Source of the DNA: Croceibacterium_A sp044506885
GTDB taxonomy: Bacteria; Pseudomonadota; Alphaproteobacteria; Sphingomonadales; Sphingomonadaceae
Assembly (NCBI GenBank): GCA_044506885.1
Contig: JBIQKC010000003.1
Location: forward strand, 57,187 to 121,186
Direction of reading: 5' to 3'
DNA: 64,000 nucleotides
Shown here: positions 44,334-53,524 of the stretch, in pieces
Numbering within the stretch: position 1 is the stretch's first letter
Layout: each line of letters starts with the position of its first letter
Notes under the pieces: model-generated
Database searches by the model: none
What the model saw: the letters and a program-made list of their open reading frames with translations, nothing else
What the model was told of the DNA's origin: nothing
Translations under genes and position numbers: made by a program

Positions 44334-45314
44334 CTAGGCGACAGCTTTCATCGTCAGTTCGAGCGAGCGCTGCCGCGCCGCCGGATCGTATGTCGCGCCC
44401 GATACGATCAGTTCGTCGGCCCGCGTACGCTCCACGAAGCGGGCGATCCGCGCCGCGACCGTCTCCATCGAGCCGACGGCGCGCACCTGCCCCAGGTGCT
44501 CCAGCATCGCGCGCGCGCTTTCCGGCAGGCTCTCGCGATAGCCGGGCGCGGGCGGCGGCAGCTTGCCGGGATCGCCGCTGCGCAGGCGCACGAACGACTG
44601 GTCCTGGCTCGATGCAAGCAGCTCGGCCTCTTCGTCCGTTTCGGCGGCGATCACGGTCATGGCCGCCATCGCGTGAGGCTTGTCGAGCCAGGCGGACGGG
44701 CGGAACTGGCTGCGATAGGCGGCGAGCGCCGCGTCGAGGTGATCGGGCGCGAAGTGGCTGGCGAAGGCATAGGGCATGCCCAACTGCGCGGCGAGCTGCG
44801 CGCCGAACAGGCTGGATCCGAGCATCCACATCTCAACCGACGCGCCGAGGCCGGGGGTGGCGACGAGCGGCAGGTCCACATCGCCGGTCAGCAGCGCGCG
44901 CAGCTCGACCACGTCCTGCGGGAAGTATTCGGCCGCCCGGCGCAGGTCCTTGCGCAGCGCCTGCGCCACGATGCCCGCCGCGCCGGGCGCGCGGCCGAGG
45001 CCGAGATCGACCCGGCCGGGAAACAGCCCGTCGAGTGTGCCGAACTGCTCGGCGATCACGAACGGGTTGTGGTTGGGCAGCATGATGCCGCCCGCGCCGA
45101 TGCGGATGGTGGACGTGCAATGCCCGACATGCGCGATCACCACCGACGCCGCGCCGCCGGCGACGCCCGCGGTGGCGTGGTGCTCGGCGACCCAGAAGCG
45201 CCTGTATCCCGCCCTTTCGGCCACGGCGGCGAGCTTGCCCGTTTCGGCCAGCGCTTCTGCCACGCCGCCGCCTTCGCGGATCGGCACGAGGTCGAGAACG
45301 GACAGGGGGATCAT
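44334..45314 (-). CDS. LLM-class flavin-dependent oxidoreductase (luciferase-like monooxygenase)
   Basis: A 326-residue TIM-barrel flavoprotein. The N-terminal MIPLSVLDLVPIREGG and the segments RFWVAEHHATAGVAG, GGIMLPNHNPFVIAEQFGTL and GRVDLGLGRAPG mark the MsnO8/YhbW-like branch of the bacterial luciferase superfamily. The substrate is unknown. Its ATG overlaps the stop of the TPR gene (ATGA), the end of a run hydrolase-TPR-monooxygenase. Confidence 0.88.
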   Translation of the reverse strand: MIPLSVLDLVPIREGGGVAEALAETGKLAAVAERAGYRRFWVAEHHATAGVAGGAASVVIAHVGHCTSTIRIGAGGIMLPNHNPFVIAEQFGTLDGLFPGRVDLGLGRAPGAAGIVAQALRKDLRRAAEYFPQDVVELRALLTGDVDLPLVATPGLGASVEMWMLGSSLFGAQLAAQLGMPYAFASHFAPDHLDAALAAYRSQFRPSAWLDKPHAMAAMTVIAAETDEEAELLASSQDQSFVRLRSGDPGKLPPPAPGYRESLPESARAMLEHLGQVRAVGSMETVAARIARFVERTRADELIVSGATYDPAARQRSLELTMKAVA

Positions 45315-46096
45315 GGCGTGGCGGGCTCCGCTGCGGAAATCTGCGCGAGATAACCGCGCGCGGTGGCAGCCGTCTCGCTGTCCGGATCGATCGCGACGAC
45401 CGATTCCCAGCTCGCCCGCGCCGCCGCCTCGCGCCCGTCGAGCATGGCGATCACGCCGGCCTCGAGCCCGGTTTCGGGATAGTCCGGCGCGAGCGCCGCC
45501 GCTGTTTCGATGAACGCCTGCGCCGCCGCCAGATCGCCCTGCCGCCGCGCCAGCGTGGCCGAAAGCAGGAAGGCGTAGGGGCTTTGCGGATCGAGCGTGC
45601 GCGCCTGTTCCAGCGCCGCGCCGGCCCCGGCTTCGTCGTCCAGCGCCGCCAGCGCCCTGGCGCGATCGACCTGCACGATGGCGTGGAGCGCATCGTCGCC
45701 CGTCGCTTCGGCATCGAGCGCGGCGGTATCGAGGAGGACCAGCGCGGCTGCCGGGCGATTGTCCGCCAGCGCCGCGTTGGCCGCCATCGCGCCAAGCTGC
45801 GCCCGGCGGAAACGGGCCTCGGCAGACAGCACGTCGCGCGCGGCGACGAAGGCCTGTTCCGCCGCCTGCCAGCGCAGCAGCGCGGTATAGGCCATGCCGA
45901 GGCATTGCTGCGGATGGCTGCGCTGCTCACCCCCGGTTCCCGCGAGCCATTCGCCGGCTTCGGAGATCGCCGTCGCCGGATCGGTCCGCGCGCTATCGAG
46001 GCATACCAGCAGCCGGTCGTCGGCCGAGGTGCGCGGCGGCTCGGCCGTCGCTTGCGCGGCCAAGGCGAGAGAAGCGGCAAGGAAGGGGGTGATCAT
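45311..46096 (-). CDS. Exported tetratricopeptide-repeat protein
   Basis: A 261-residue protein with an N-terminal signal peptide (MITPFLAASLALAAQATA) and helical repeats over the rest. TPR-like units are visible as QVDRARALAALDDEAGAGAA, LLSATLARRQGDLAAAQAF and GVIAMLDGREAAARASWES. Such proteins usually scaffold envelope complexes; the partner is not evident. It lies 11 bases after the hydrolase gene and overlaps the monooxygenase gene. Confidence 0.75.
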   Translation of the reverse strand: MITPFLAASLALAAQATAEPPRTSADDRLLVCLDSARTDPATAISEAGEWLAGTGGEQRSHPQQCLGMAYTALLRWQAAEQAFVAARDVLSAEARFRRAQLGAMAANAALADNRPAAALVLLDTAALDAEATGDDALHAIVQVDRARALAALDDEAGAGAALEQARTLDPQSPYAFLLSATLARRQGDLAAAQAFIETAAALAPDYPETGLEAGVIAMLDGREAAARASWESVVAIDPDSETAATARGYLAQISAAEPATP

Positions 46097-46107
46097 CGGC
46101 GGGCCTT

Positions 46108-46839
46108 TCAGGCGACGGCGGCCACGGTGCGCAGCAGCAGGGCGATGTCGCCTTCGCGCGACAGCCGGTGGTCGCCGCCCTTGACCAGCGTCACCTGCAC
46201 GTCCTGTGAACGCAGCGCGCGCGCCAGCCGGAGCGAGATTTCCGGCGGCACGTCGGCGTCTTCCTGCCCGTGCAGCAGCCGCGCCGGGCAATCTATCGCG
46301 ATCTCCCCGCCGAGCATCCGCCGCGCCTGCCCGTCGGCCCAGAAGCGGGGATGGGTGGGCGTCGGCTCGGAGCCGTAGGGGTTGTCCTCGAACACCGTTT
46401 CCCCGGCGGCGAGGCGCGCCTGCTGCGCGGCGTCATAGCCCCAGTCGGTGAAGTCGGGCGCAGCGGCGATGCCGACCAGCCCGGCGACGCGGGGACCGAG
46501 CGCGCGCGCCACCAGCAGCATCAGCCACCCACCCATCGACGAGCCGACGAGAATCACCGGCCCCGAGAGCCGCGCCGCGATCAACGCCTGCGCTTCCTCC
46601 GCCCAGCGGCCGAGCGCGCCATCGGCGAAATCGCCGGAGCTTTCTCCGCACCCGGAGTAATCGAACAGCAGGCATTCGCGCCCTTGCGCTTCGGCCCAGT
46701 CGATCAGCGCCGTCACCTTGCCGCCCGCCATGTCGGACATGTAGCCGGGCAGGAACACCACCGCCGGCCCCGCCCCCGGCGCATGGCGGAAGGCGATCCG
46801 CCTGCCGTCGGGCATGGTATGAAACCGCGTTTCGGCCAT
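46108..46839 (-). CDS. Alpha/beta hydrolase
   Basis: A 243-residue serine hydrolase. It shows the oxyanion region VVFLPGYMSDMAG, the nucleophile elbow GSSMGG, an acid in LLHGQEDADVP and the catalytic His in KGGDHRLS. It resembles the ABHD10/YheT-like small thioesterase or esterase group. The substrate is not identified. It is the first gene of the hydrolase-TPR-monooxygenase run. Confidence 0.88.
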   Translation of the reverse strand: MAETRFHTMPDGRRIAFRHAPGAGPAVVFLPGYMSDMAGGKVTALIDWAEAQGRECLLFDYSGCGESSGDFADGALGRWAEEAQALIAARLSGPVILVGSSMGGWLMLLVARALGPRVAGLVGIAAAPDFTDWGYDAAQQARLAAGETVFEDNPYGSEPTPTHPRFWADGQARRMLGGEIAIDCPARLLHGQEDADVPPEISLRLARALRSQDVQVTLVKGGDHRLSREGDIALLLRTVAAVA

Positions 46840-46924
46840 GGCGGGGAGATGGAGGGCGGCGGCGCGAAGGGCAAGGCCTGTGGGGCGAACCGGCCCACCC
46901 CCGGCCCCTCCCGCAAGCGGGAGA

Positions 46925-47971
46925 TCAGCGCCGGGCGGCGGCGACGCGGGCTATGTCGGTCAGGCCTTGCGCCAGCAGCAGGTCGGCCGCCTGGCTGTTG
47001 GCCAGCAGCGCGCGGTGGAGCGCGGTCAGGCGCGGGATGAGGCGTTCGAGCCGGGCGGCGTTCCAGCGTTCGAGCTGGGTGGCGAGATCCTTGCGGTCGC
47101 GCCAGAACACGCGGTAGGCCTTCTGTTCCGCATCGAGCAGGTCCTTGATCCGCCCCCCGCGCCCGAGGCGGGCGGTGAGCTGCGCCAGTTGCGCCGCGCG
47201 CCGCTCCACCGCCAGCAGCACGGCGACCGCGTTGAGCGAGACTTCACGCATGCGCCGCAGTTCGCCCGGCAGGCGGCCGGTTTCGCCCGACAGCACCGCG
47301 TTGACCAGCGGCATGAAGCCTTCTTCCTCGGTCTTCGCGCCGATCGCGTCGAGCGCTTCTTCATCGAGCGTGCGCGGGGCCTGCGGCGTGGCGTCGAGAT
47401 AGAGCGCCAGCTTGGTCACTTCCGATTGCGCCAGCCGCACGTCGAGCCCGGAAGCGCGGGCGATGCGTTCGGCGAGGCTGGCGTCGAGCCGCAGTCCGGC
47501 CGCCCCCGCCATCGCGCGCACTTCCGAGGTCACGGTGCCGAGATCGGGCGGATGGAACATCGCCACCAGCGCATCGGCGCGTTTTTCCAGCAGCTTGGCT
47601 GTGCGCGCCTTGTCGGTGGCCGATGTGGCGACGACCAGCACCGGGCACACGCCATCGCCCTCGCCGCCGTCGATCAGTTCCAGCAGCACCTTGACCGCAT
47701 CGTGCGTATCGTCGCCGGTGGCGCGCACGACGATGTGCCGCGCGCCGCCGAACAGCGATGTCGAGCGCGCCTCGTCCCCCAGCCTGACCGGATCGGCGCG
47801 CAGTTCCGCCCCCGAAAGCTCGATGCGTTCGCCGGGATCGGGCAGCATGGCCACGATCTTGGCCGCGGCCGCACTCGCCCCGGCCTCGTCGGGGCCGCAG
47901 AAGAACATGATCCGCGCCTGGTTCGCGGCGCGCGGCGCAATCCCGGCGAAGTCGCGCTGGGTCGCCTTCAC
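46925..47971 (-). CDS. holA: DNA polymerase III subunit delta
   Basis: A 348-residue clamp-loader subunit that opens the sliding clamp during replication. Length and order fit HolA: an N-terminal AAA-like domain without Walker motif (FFCGPDEAGASAAAAKI), middle helices and a C-terminal collar domain (RLIPRLTALHRALLANSQAA). The GTG start overlaps the lptE stop (GTGA). The leuS-lptE-holA order is common in proteobacteria and supports the assignment. Confidence 0.88.
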   Translation of the reverse strand: MKATQRDFAGIAPRAANQARIMFFCGPDEAGASAAAAKIVAMLPDPGERIELSGAELRADPVRLGDEARSTSLFGGARHIVVRATGDDTHDAVKVLLELIDGGEGDGVCPVLVVATSATDKARTAKLLEKRADALVAMFHPPDLGTVTSEVRAMAGAAGLRLDASLAERIARASGLDVRLAQSEVTKLALYLDATPQAPRTLDEEALDAIGAKTEEEGFMPLVNAVLSGETGRLPGELRRMREVSLNAVAVLLAVERRAAQLAQLTARLGRGGRIKDLLDAEQKAYRVFWRDRKDLATQLERWNAARLERLIPRLTALHRALLANSQAADLLLAQGLTDIARVAAARR

Positions 47972-48471
47972 GACCGGGCGCGCAGGGCCAGCGTCAGCCG
48001 GCGGACGATCTGGTCGGCAACTTCGTTCGAGAGGTTTTCGAGCGCGGTCTGCTCGGCGGCGATGGTCGCCAGTTCGGAGGAGACGACGTCGATGCCGGCG
48101 TCCGAGCCGGCCGTGGCGTCGACCACGATCGCGCCGGTGCTCAGGTCCACCAGCTGGTAGCGCGCGCGCAGCGTGCGGCGTTCGCGGCCGATGGTCTCGT
48201 CGGTCAGCAGGCCCATGCCTTCGAGCCGGTCGTCGAGCAGGACGTCGAGGCGATAGCGCGATTCGGCCGCGGCGGCCCCGTGCGCCAGCCGGTCCTGCAA
48301 GGCGTTGCGCATCAGCCAGCCGGCGCGGCCCTGGATCGGCGGGACCTCGACTGCCGCCAGCCCCTGAGCCACTTGCCCGCTGCCGCCGCCAGCGTACATC
48401 GGCTGCAACCCGCAGCCCGCCAGAGCGAGCGCTGCGGCAAGAGACGCGGCAAGGGCCGCCAAACGCTTCAT
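47968..48471 (-). CDS. lptE: LPS-assembly lipoprotein LptE
   Basis: A 167-residue outer-membrane lipoprotein with lipobox LAGC (Cys20) and the LptE-type beginning CGLQPMYAGGGSG. It partners LptD in inserting lipopolysaccharide into the outer membrane. It overlaps leuS (ATGA) and holA (GTGA), matching the conserved gene order. Confidence 0.88.
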   Translation of the reverse strand: MKRLAALAASLAAALALAGCGLQPMYAGGGSGQVAQGLAAVEVPPIQGRAGWLMRNALQDRLAHGAAAAESRYRLDVLLDDRLEGMGLLTDETIGRERRTLRARYQLVDLSTGAIVVDATAGSDAGIDVVSSELATIAAEQTALENLSNEVADQIVRRLTLALRARS

Positions 48472-51014
48472 GCGACGATGTTCACCAGCCTGTCAGGCAC
48501 CACGATAACCTTGCGCACTTCCGCCCCGTCGATCGCACGCTGGACCTTCTCGCTCGCCAGCGCAAGCGCCTCCAACTCGGCATCGGGCAGGCCCTTGGCG
48601 ACGGTCAGCGTATCGCGCAGCTTGCCCTTGACCTGCACCGCGATGGTCACTTCGTCGTCCACCAGCAGCGCCGGATCGACTTGCGGCCACAGCGCGTTCG
48701 CCACCAGTCCTTCACCGCCGATGGCCGCCCACGCCTCTTCGGCGAGATGCGGCATCATCGGCGCGGACAGCAGCAGCAGCGCGCGGATCGCCGCGCTGCG
48801 GTCGGCCGAAGGCGCGGCCTTTTCGGCGGCCGAGGTCAGCTCGTAGATGCGCGCCACGGCCTTGTTGAACGCCAGCGCCTCTATGTCCTCGGCCACGGCG
48901 GCGATGGCCTGGTGGGTCTTGCGGGCGAGCGGCCTGTCCTCGCCCGTGGCGTCGGCATCGTATTGCGCGAACAGCCGCCACAGCCGGTGGACGAAGCGTC
49001 CGCAGCCTTCGATGCCGCTTTCGGACCACGGCAGGTCGCGCTCCGGCGGGCTGTCCGACAGCATGAACCAGCGCACCGCGTCCGCGCCGTAACGCGCGAC
49101 GATCGTATCGGGATCGACCACGTTCTTCTTCGACTTGGACATCTTCTCGACACGGCCGACTTGGACCAACTGCCGCTCGTCACCCCTGACAGCAAAAACT
49201 TCACCGGCGATCTTCTGTATCTCGTCAGGTGAGAAATAGTGGCGGATAACTGGGCCATTGGAGGCACCGCTCACCTGAAGATCTAAATAGTAGGTCTCGT
49301 GCGTCACCATGCCTTGCGTGAACAGGCTGGCGAAGGGCTCCTTCACCTCCAGCTTGCCGAGATGGGCCAGCGCGCGGGTCCAGAAGCGGGCGTAGAGCAG
49401 GTGCAGGATCGCATGCTCGATGCCGCCGATGTACTGGTCCACCGGCATCCATGCGGCGACTTCGGCGGCGTCGAACGGCTTGTCCGCCGGCTGGCTGGCG
49501 AAGCGCAGGAAATACCACGAGCTGTCGACGAAAGTGTCGAGCGTGTCGGTCTCGCGCTCCGCCGCGCCGCCGCATCGGGGGCACGCGACATGCTTCCACG
49601 TCGGGTGACGCAACAGCGGATTGCCGGGGGTGGCGAAGTCCACGTCTTCCGGCAGCGTGACCGGGAGCTGGTCCTTCGGCACCGACGCCACGCCGCACGA
49701 CGCGCAATGAATGAACGGGATCGGCGTGCCCCAGTAGCGCTGGCGCGAAACGCCCCAGTCGCGCAGCCGCCACACGGTCTTGCCCTCGCCCCAGCCTTCG
49801 CTCTCGGCCCGGTCGATCACCGCCTGCTTGGCGTCGCCCACGGCCATGCCATCGAGGAAGCCGGAATTGACCAGCACGCCGTCACCGGCCTCGGCCTCCG
49901 TCAACGGGGCGTCGGCGGCCTCGGCCGAAGCGGCGACCACGCGCACGATCGGCAATCCGTACTTCCTGGCGAAATCGAAGTCGCGCTGGTCGTGCCCCGG
50001 CACGGCCATGATCGCCCCCGTGCCGTATTCCATCAGCACGAAGTTGGCGATGTAGACCGGCAGGTGCTGGCCGGTGAACGGATGCTTCGCCCCGATGCCG
50101 GTATCGAAGCCCAGCTTCTCCGCCGTTTCCAGCTCTGCCGCAGTGGTGCCGCCGCGCTTGCACTGGTCGATGAACTTCGCCGCGTCGCAATTGATCATCG
50201 CCACCTGCTGCGCGACCGGATGATCGGGCGCGACGGCGACGAAGCTGGCCCCGAACACCGTGTCGGGCCGGGTGGTGTAGACTTCCACCGTCTCGCCGTT
50301 CGACAGGTCGAAGCGGAATTGCAGGCCCTGGCTCTTGCCGATCCAGTTTTCCTGCATCGCGCGCACTTTTTCCGGCCAGTGCTCGAGCGCGCCCAGCCCG
50401 TCGAGCAGGTCTTCGGCGAACTGCGTGATCCTGAGGAACCACTGGTTGAGCTGGCGCTTTTCGACCAGCGCGCCCGAGCGCCAGCCGCGCCCGTCGATGA
50501 CCTGTTCGTTGGCCAGCACCGTCTGGTCCACCGGATCCCAGTTGACCGCGCTCTGCCGGCGATAGACCAGGCCCGCTTCGTAGAGGTCGAGAAACAGCGC
50601 CTGTTCGTGCCCGTAGTACCCCGGATCGCAGGTGGCGAGTTCGCGGCTCCAGTCGAGCGCGAAGCCGAGGCGCTTCAACTGCGCCTTCATGTTGGCAATG
50701 TTCTGGTAGGTCCAGCCCGCCGGGTGGACGCCCTTTTCCATCGCCGCGTTTTCGGCCGGCATGCCGAAGGCGTCCCACCCCATCGGGTGCAGCACCTCGT
50801 GCCCTGTCATCCGCTTGTAGCGCGCCAGCACGTCGCCCATCGTGTAATTGCGCACGTGGCCGATGTGGATGCGCCCCGACGGATAGGGGAACATCTCCAG
50901 CACGTAGCTCTTCGGCTTGCTGCTGGCGCTGTCGGCCTCGAAACAGCGCGCTTCGTCCCACGCGCGCTGCCAGCGCCCGTCGGCCTGCGACGGATCGAAA
51001 CGCTGGTCTGTCAT
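48468..51014 (-). CDS. leuS: Leucyl-tRNA synthetase
   Basis: An 848-residue class I aminoacyl-tRNA synthetase. It has the HIGH motif (residues 50-53, in PYPSGRIHIGHVRNY), CP1 editing domain (GTGAIMAVPGHDQRDFDFA), zinc-type cysteine pairs (CASCG and CPRCGG), the KMSKS loop (624-628) and a C-terminal tRNA-binding domain. A stretch encoding about residues 569-617, between the GMVTHETY region and KMSKS, is much AT-richer than the rest of the gene, with different codon choice; it corresponds to the variable leucine-specific insert. Confidence 0.96.
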   Translation of the reverse strand: MTDQRFDPSQADGRWQRAWDEARCFEADSASSKPKSYVLEMFPYPSGRIHIGHVRNYTMGDVLARYKRMTGHEVLHPMGWDAFGMPAENAAMEKGVHPAGWTYQNIANMKAQLKRLGFALDWSRELATCDPGYYGHEQALFLDLYEAGLVYRRQSAVNWDPVDQTVLANEQVIDGRGWRSGALVEKRQLNQWFLRITQFAEDLLDGLGALEHWPEKVRAMQENWIGKSQGLQFRFDLSNGETVEVYTTRPDTVFGASFVAVAPDHPVAQQVAMINCDAAKFIDQCKRGGTTAAELETAEKLGFDTGIGAKHPFTGQHLPVYIANFVLMEYGTGAIMAVPGHDQRDFDFARKYGLPIVRVVAASAEAADAPLTEAEAGDGVLVNSGFLDGMAVGDAKQAVIDRAESEGWGEGKTVWRLRDWGVSRQRYWGTPIPFIHCASCGVASVPKDQLPVTLPEDVDFATPGNPLLRHPTWKHVACPRCGGAAERETDTLDTFVDSSWYFLRFASQPADKPFDAAEVAAWMPVDQYIGGIEHAILHLLYARFWTRALAHLGKLEVKEPFASLFTQGMVTHETYYLDLQVSGASNGPVIRHYFSPDEIQKIAGEVFAVRGDERQLVQVGRVEKMSKSKKNVVDPDTIVARYGADAVRWFMLSDSPPERDLPWSESGIEGCGRFVHRLWRLFAQYDADATGEDRPLARKTHQAIAAVAEDIEALAFNKAVARIYELTSAAEKAAPSADRSAAIRALLLLSAPMMPHLAEEAWAAIGGEGLVANALWPQVDPALLVDDEVTIAVQVKGKLRDTLTVAKGLPDAELEALALASEKVQRAIDGAEVRKVIVVPDRLVNIVA

Positions 51015-51045
51015 GACGATGTTGCCCCTGAGTATTCCGAACCGA

Positions 51046-51522
51046 TCAGCCGATGGCCGAGCGCCTGAGATCGCGCGCCTTGGTGAGGATGATGTCCTCC
51101 AGCCGCTGCACCGTGGCCGCCTGCACCGGCGCTTCGACCCAGTTGCCGTCTTGCAGCACCTGCCGGCTGGCGGCGAGACGCAGGGCGTCCGCGCGCAGGT
51201 CCTGATCGAGAATCGAGACCGAGACCTTCATCCGTTCGTTGGGATTCTGCGGATTGGCGTACCAGTCGGTCACGATCACGCCGCCGGCGCTGTCCGCCTG
51301 GGTCAGCGGCATGAACGACAGCGTTTCGAGGCTGGCGCGCCAGAGATAGGAATTGACGCCGATCGTCGTCACCTGGGACGCGGCGATGTCCGCCTGCGGC
51401 CGTTCGTTACGGGCGCTGCCGCAGGCCGCAAGCCCGGCGACCGCCATGCCGAGCAGGAGCGCGCGGCCGAGGGACGGCGTCCGTGGCGGATGTGCGGTGG
51501 CCGAATCGGTGTGCGAAGGCAT
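51046..51522 (-). CDS. DUF3576 lipoprotein
   Basis: A 158-residue envelope protein with a lipobox-like LAAC (Cys34) after a hydrophobic helix, then the DUF3576 core (GVNSYLWRASLETLSFMPL, GGVIVTDWYANPQNPNERMK, DGNWVEAPV). The family is largely alphaproteobacterial and of unknown function. It lies 31 bases before leuS and probably leads that operon. ATG 51522 gives the lipoprotein signal. Confidence 0.85.
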   Translation of the reverse strand: MPSHTDSATAHPPRTPSLGRALLLGMAVAGLAACGSARNERPQADIAASQVTTIGVNSYLWRASLETLSFMPLTQADSAGGVIVTDWYANPQNPNERMKVSVSILDQDLRADALRLAASRQVLQDGNWVEAPVQAATVQRLEDIILTKARDLRRSAIG

Positions 51523-51899
51523 TCTCGGTCCTGTCCTTAACATTCCGGGCTCAACGCCCGAAAGCGCCTCTATACCGCCCGTGACTCTGCGGGCAAGGTC
51601 GCGCGCATCTGCGAGTCTCCGGCAGCGTCTCTGGCGGGCGCGGCCTTGAACCGCGGATGAACTGGCGGCGATTCTGTTGAGCGGCTGCAACAGTTTGAAA
51701 AAATACCGTGCGTTTAGCTCGCCGCACTGGTCAAGCGCGCCCATGCGCCTAATCTTACGCCCGATCGGGAAATGCGACTCGATTCCCTGCTGGCGATTCC
51801 CTGGGCGTTAAGGTCAGGAACCGTTAAGCCGGGATTTGCGTCATTCGCCCGGATGTTTATTGGGCCGGTGGCTTTTTGGGGGACCCTGGGGCTGTTCGC
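51523..51899. other. Divergent intergenic region
   Basis: This 377-base gap separates the DUF3576 gene (minus) and the exported-protein gene (plus). It contains no credible ORF or RNA gene. AT-rich patches near 51695-51715 and 51850-51885 may hold the two promoters, but no clear -35/-10 pair could be fixed. Confidence 0.5.
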
Positions 51900-52676
51900 A
51901 TGAGGACGAAGTTGGCGATCCACGGCAAGGCGATGCACGGCAAGAAGCGGCTGCTGGCGGCGATCGCCGGCGGCACGCTTGCGGCCGCCTTCGTGCCGAC
52001 CGCCGGACTTGCCCTCAATGCCCTCGACGCGCGTGGAGAGCCGGGCGCGGGCGTGGCGTTCGCCGCGCTGACGCCGGCGTCGGTCGATCCGCGACTGGCG
52101 GAGCTCGTGGCCACGCGCAGCGGCGGCGCGGCCGGACTGCTGCGATTCACGCCGGCGGGCGTGGCGCAGCGCGCCAACCGCTCGATAACGGTCGCCATCC
52201 GCGTCAACGAGGAAGAGGCGCGGGCGATCTCGGTCCGCTCGGCGATCGAGGCGGCGAAGGAGCAGGTTGCCGCCGAAGCGGGCGTGCGCATCGCCCCGAC
52301 CCGCTACAACCTGGGCCTGTCGCGCGACTATCAGAGCTTCGCCAAGGCGGAGCCGCTGGTGTCGCGGACGCTGTCCGACGCGCGGATCCCCGACCTCGCC
52401 GATTTCCGCCCGTCCCCCGGCGCGCGGGAAGAACAGAGCCGCTTCGCCGCGCGAATCGAACTCGACGACACCGGGGCGGCGAGCACGGCGGCGCGCACGC
52501 TCGCAACCCGCGACAGGCCGACGGTCGACGTCGAAGGCAGCTATCGCCTGACGCGCAACCTCGATGTCACCGCGGGTGTGCGCTACTCGCAGGAGCACGA
52601 CCGGCTCGCGCCCCTGCCTTCGCCGACCAGGCAGGACAGCCAGGCGGTCTACGTCGGGACCCAGTTCCGCTTCTGA
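51900..52676 (+). CDS. Exported protein with outer-membrane-barrel-like C-terminus
   Basis: A 258-residue protein of unknown family. A basic start and hydrophobic helix (about residues 16-35, LLAAIAGGTLAAAFVPTAGL) suggest a signal peptide; an ATG at 51933 would also work. The C-terminal 45 residues read as paired beta strands (VEGSYRLTRNLDVTAGVRYS and QAVYVGTQFRF) ending in Phe, as in barrel proteins recognised by BamA, but the middle is helical and charged. It is followed by a good terminator and stands alone. Confidence 0.6.
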   Translation: MRTKLAIHGKAMHGKKRLLAAIAGGTLAAAFVPTAGLALNALDARGEPGAGVAFAALTPASVDPRLAELVATRSGGAAGLLRFTPAGVAQRANRSITVAIRVNEEEARAISVRSAIEAAKEQVAAEAGVRIAPTRYNLGLSRDYQSFAKAEPLVSRTLSDARIPDLADFRPSPGAREEQSRFAARIELDDTGAASTAARTLATRDRPTVDVEGSYRLTRNLDVTAGVRYSQEHDRLAPLPSPTRQDSQAVYVGTQFRF

Positions 52677-52703
52677 CCGCAAGCATTGCGCCCGCGACCC
52701 AGG

Positions 52704-52727
52704 AACCCTGCTTCGGCAGGGTTTTTT
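52704..52727 (+). terminator. Rho-independent terminator
   Basis: aaccctgc (52704-52711), loop ttcg and gcagggtt (52716-52723) form a perfect 8-base stem, followed by T's to 52727. It ends the exported-protein transcript 27 bases after its stop, before the phaB-like gene. Confidence 0.9.
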
Positions 52728-52797
52728 CTTTGTGCGAGACGGCGCAGGCGGCATATGATCGACCGAGCCGCCCCGACGGCGGAAAGGGAGAGAATGC

Positions 52798-53520
52798 ATG
52801 GCGCGCGTGGCGATCGTTACCGGTGGTACAAGAGGTATTGGCAGGGCCATTTGCGAGGCGCTGCGGGCGGACGGCCTGACGGTCGTCGCCAACTATGCCG
52901 GCAACGAGGAAAAGGCCCGCGCCTTTACCGCCGAGACGGACATTGCCGCCTATCGCTGGGACGTGGGCGATCATGAGGCCGCGATCGAGGGCTGCCGGCG
53001 GGTCGAGGCCGAAGTGGGGCCGATCGACGTGCTGATCAACAACGCCGGCATCACCCGCGACGGCACACTGCTCAAGATGAGCTTCGAGGACTGGTACGAC
53101 GTGATGCGCATCAACCTCGGCGGCTGCTTCAACATGGCCAAGGCGTGCTTTCCGGGCATGCGGGAGCGCGGCTGGGGCCGGATCGTCAACATCGGCTCGA
53201 TCAACGGGCAGGCCGGGCAATACGGCCAGGTCAACTACGCCGCCGCCAAGAGCGGCATCCACGGCTTCACCAAGGCGCTGGCGCAGGAGGGCGCGCGCTT
53301 CGGCGTGACCGTCAACGCGATCGCGCCGGGTTACATCGACACCGAAATGGTCGCCGCGGTGCCCGAGGCGGTGCTGGAAAAGATCGTCGCGCGGATCCCC
53401 GTCGGCCGGCTCGGCCATGCCGACGAAATCGCCCGCGGCGTGGCTTTTCTCGCTTCGGAGGACGGCGGCTTCGTCACCGGATCGACGCTGTCGATCAACG
53501 GTGGGCAGCACATGTATTGA
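52798..53520 (+). CDS. phaB: Acetoacetyl-CoA reductase (PhaB-type SDR)
   Basis: A 240-residue short-chain dehydrogenase with NADPH-binding TGGTRGIG (residues 8-15), NNAG (81-84) and catalytic S134, Y147 and K151 (YAAAK). The sequence INGQAGQYGQVNYAAAKSG and the C-terminal NGGQHMY are typical of PhaB, which makes (R)-3-hydroxybutyryl-CoA for polyhydroxyalkanoate synthesis; FabG is a close alternative. No phaA or phaC is visible. A GGGAG site precedes the ATG. Confidence 0.85.
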   Translation: MARVAIVTGGTRGIGRAICEALRADGLTVVANYAGNEEKARAFTAETDIAAYRWDVGDHEAAIEGCRRVEAEVGPIDVLINNAGITRDGTLLKMSFEDWYDVMRINLGGCFNMAKACFPGMRERGWGRIVNIGSINGQAGQYGQVNYAAAKSGIHGFTKALAQEGARFGVTVNAIAPGYIDTEMVAAVPEAVLEKIVARIPVGRLGHADEIARGVAFLASEDGGFVTGSTLSINGGQHMY

Positions 53521-53524
53521 GGCT

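Noticed and set aside
44224..44829. N-terminal extension of the glutamate dehydrogenase frame
   Set aside because: It overlaps the monooxygenase gene on the same strand in another frame and has no family similarity; ATG 44223 has a ribosome site and the expected length.
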